Positions 63,447-64,000 of a DNA stretch of 64,000 bases are shown piece after piece (position 1 is the stretch's first letter; each line of letters opens with the position of its first letter). Both the position numbers and the translations under genes were made by a program. Under the pieces are notes generated by a model. That model did no database searches and was not told where the DNA came from. It worked only from the letters and a program-made list of their open reading frames with translations. Origin of the DNA: an uncultured Catenibacterium sp. (GTDB lineage Bacteria; Bacillota_I; Bacilli_A; Erysipelotrichales; Coprobacillaceae); the NCBI RefSeq assembly GCF_900540665.1, contig NZ_UQGV01000002.1, positions 1 to 64,000 on the forward strand. Direction: 5' to 3'.

Positions 63447-64000
63447 TTAGTCGTTTAAAGCTTCAATCATAGCTACGTATGATTCAACCTGTAATGATGC
63501 TCCACCAACTAAAGCACCATCGATGTTAGGCTGTTCAAGTAAAGCTTTTAATGTAGCAGGCTTTACAGATCCTCCGTACTGAATTCTTACTTTTTCAGCA
63601 ACGTCCTGACCATAAAGTTCAGCAACTACACCTCTAATGTATCCACAAACATCTTCTGCGATTTCATTAGTTGCAGTCTTACCAGTTCCGATAGCCCAGA
63701 TTGGTTCATAAGCGATAACTACTCTTTCAGCAGCTTCAGCTGTAACATCCTTGAATGCAGCAACAACCTGAGTCTTAACTACATCATGAGTCTTTCCAGC
63801 TTCATATTCTTCTAAAGATTCACCAACACAAACGATTGGAGTCATACCGTTGTTTAATACCTGAAGCATCTTTAAGTTAACAGTTTCATCAGTTTCACCA
63901 AAGTACTGTCTTCTTTCAGAATGTCCTAAGATAACCCATTCAACACCGATTTCTTTTAACATTCCAACGCTTACTTCACCAGTATAAGCACCATTGTCTT
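63447..64000 (-). CDS. tpiA: Triosephosphate isomerase (5' end outside the window)
   Basis: The C-terminal about 184 residues of TpiA; the frame continues past the window edge ([30 protein letters not shown]). The catalytic His is in ILGHSERR and the catalytic Glu in [14 protein letters not shown], with loop-6 following; the C-terminal phosphate-binding IQYGGSVKP and GALVGGASL are present. It interconverts dihydroxyacetone phosphate and glyceraldehyde-3-phosphate in glycolysis. The start codon is not visible. Confidence 0.97.
   Translation of the reverse strand, partial: DNGAYTGEVSVGMLKEIGVEWVILGHSERRQYFGETDETVNLKMLQVLNNGMTPIVCVGESLEEYEAGKTHDVVKTQVVAAFKDVTAEAAERVVIAYEPIWAIGTGKTATNEIAEDVCGYIRGVVAELYGQDVAEKVRIQYGGSVKPATLKALLEQPNIDGALVGGASLQVESYVAMIEALND

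Noticed and set aside
39..64000. CRISPR array or cas genes
   Set aside because: No regularly spaced repeats and no Cas-like protein are seen.

Overview
The window looks like the chromosome of a low-GC, fermentative Gram-positive bacterium. The rpmG-secE-nusG-rplKAJL-rpoBC order, the cysS-mrnC-rlmB-sigH block, the RqcP/DivIC pair, the family II CBS-type pyrophosphatase, AdhE, NfnAB and a GlgC/GlgD pair all point to Bacillota. An anaerobic gut Erysipelotrichia-like organism fits best; that placement is inference from gene content, not from a database search. Almost everything is on the minus strand, so operons below are described in their own direction, from high to low coordinates.

Layout. 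About 39-17084 is the transcription/translation block: a SigH-like sigma factor, L33, SecE, NusG, then an inserted two-gene ABC exporter, then L11, L1, L10, L7/L12, an RsmC-like methyltransferase, RpoB, RpoC and an SDR. The ribosomal genes carry recognisable autoregulatory leaders (L10 leader with attenuator; two L1-like binding motifs). Next come rlmB, mrnC and cysS, the last behind a cysteine T-box. About 19800-23900 is a glycogen operon glgC-glgD-glgA. About 24000-31500 is housekeeping (folC, ung, two Cof phosphatases, an esterase, divIC, rqcP, a GDPD, an M18 aminopeptidase). About 31600-35600 has an amino-acid permease and a CBS pyrophosphatase with a YheO-type regulator. About 36000-40840 is a beta-glucoside module (two GH1 enzymes, a PTS IIC, an RpiR regulator). 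About 41250-43490 is NfnAB.

Accessory regions. At about 45500-47330 an IS200/IS605 element has a decayed TnpA but a TnpB with all catalytic residues, and sits against a VanZ-like gene whose 5' end it replaced. AdhE follows, with a clear Rex operator and a cre-like site. From about 50277 to 61000 lies a type I restriction-modification locus: hsdM, hsdS, a tyrosine recombinase, a second hsdS and, further on, hsdR, plus unrecognised proteins and a MerR-like zinc-ribbon regulator with a MerR-style promoter. PepF and a partial TpiA close the window.

The most interesting system is the RM locus. Its two hsdS genes lie in the same orientation around the recombinase and share near-identical blocks, including a 15-bp sequence immediately 5' of each. 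Only the hsdM-proximal copy has a strong ribosome-binding site, which suggests cassette replacement rather than the usual inversion.
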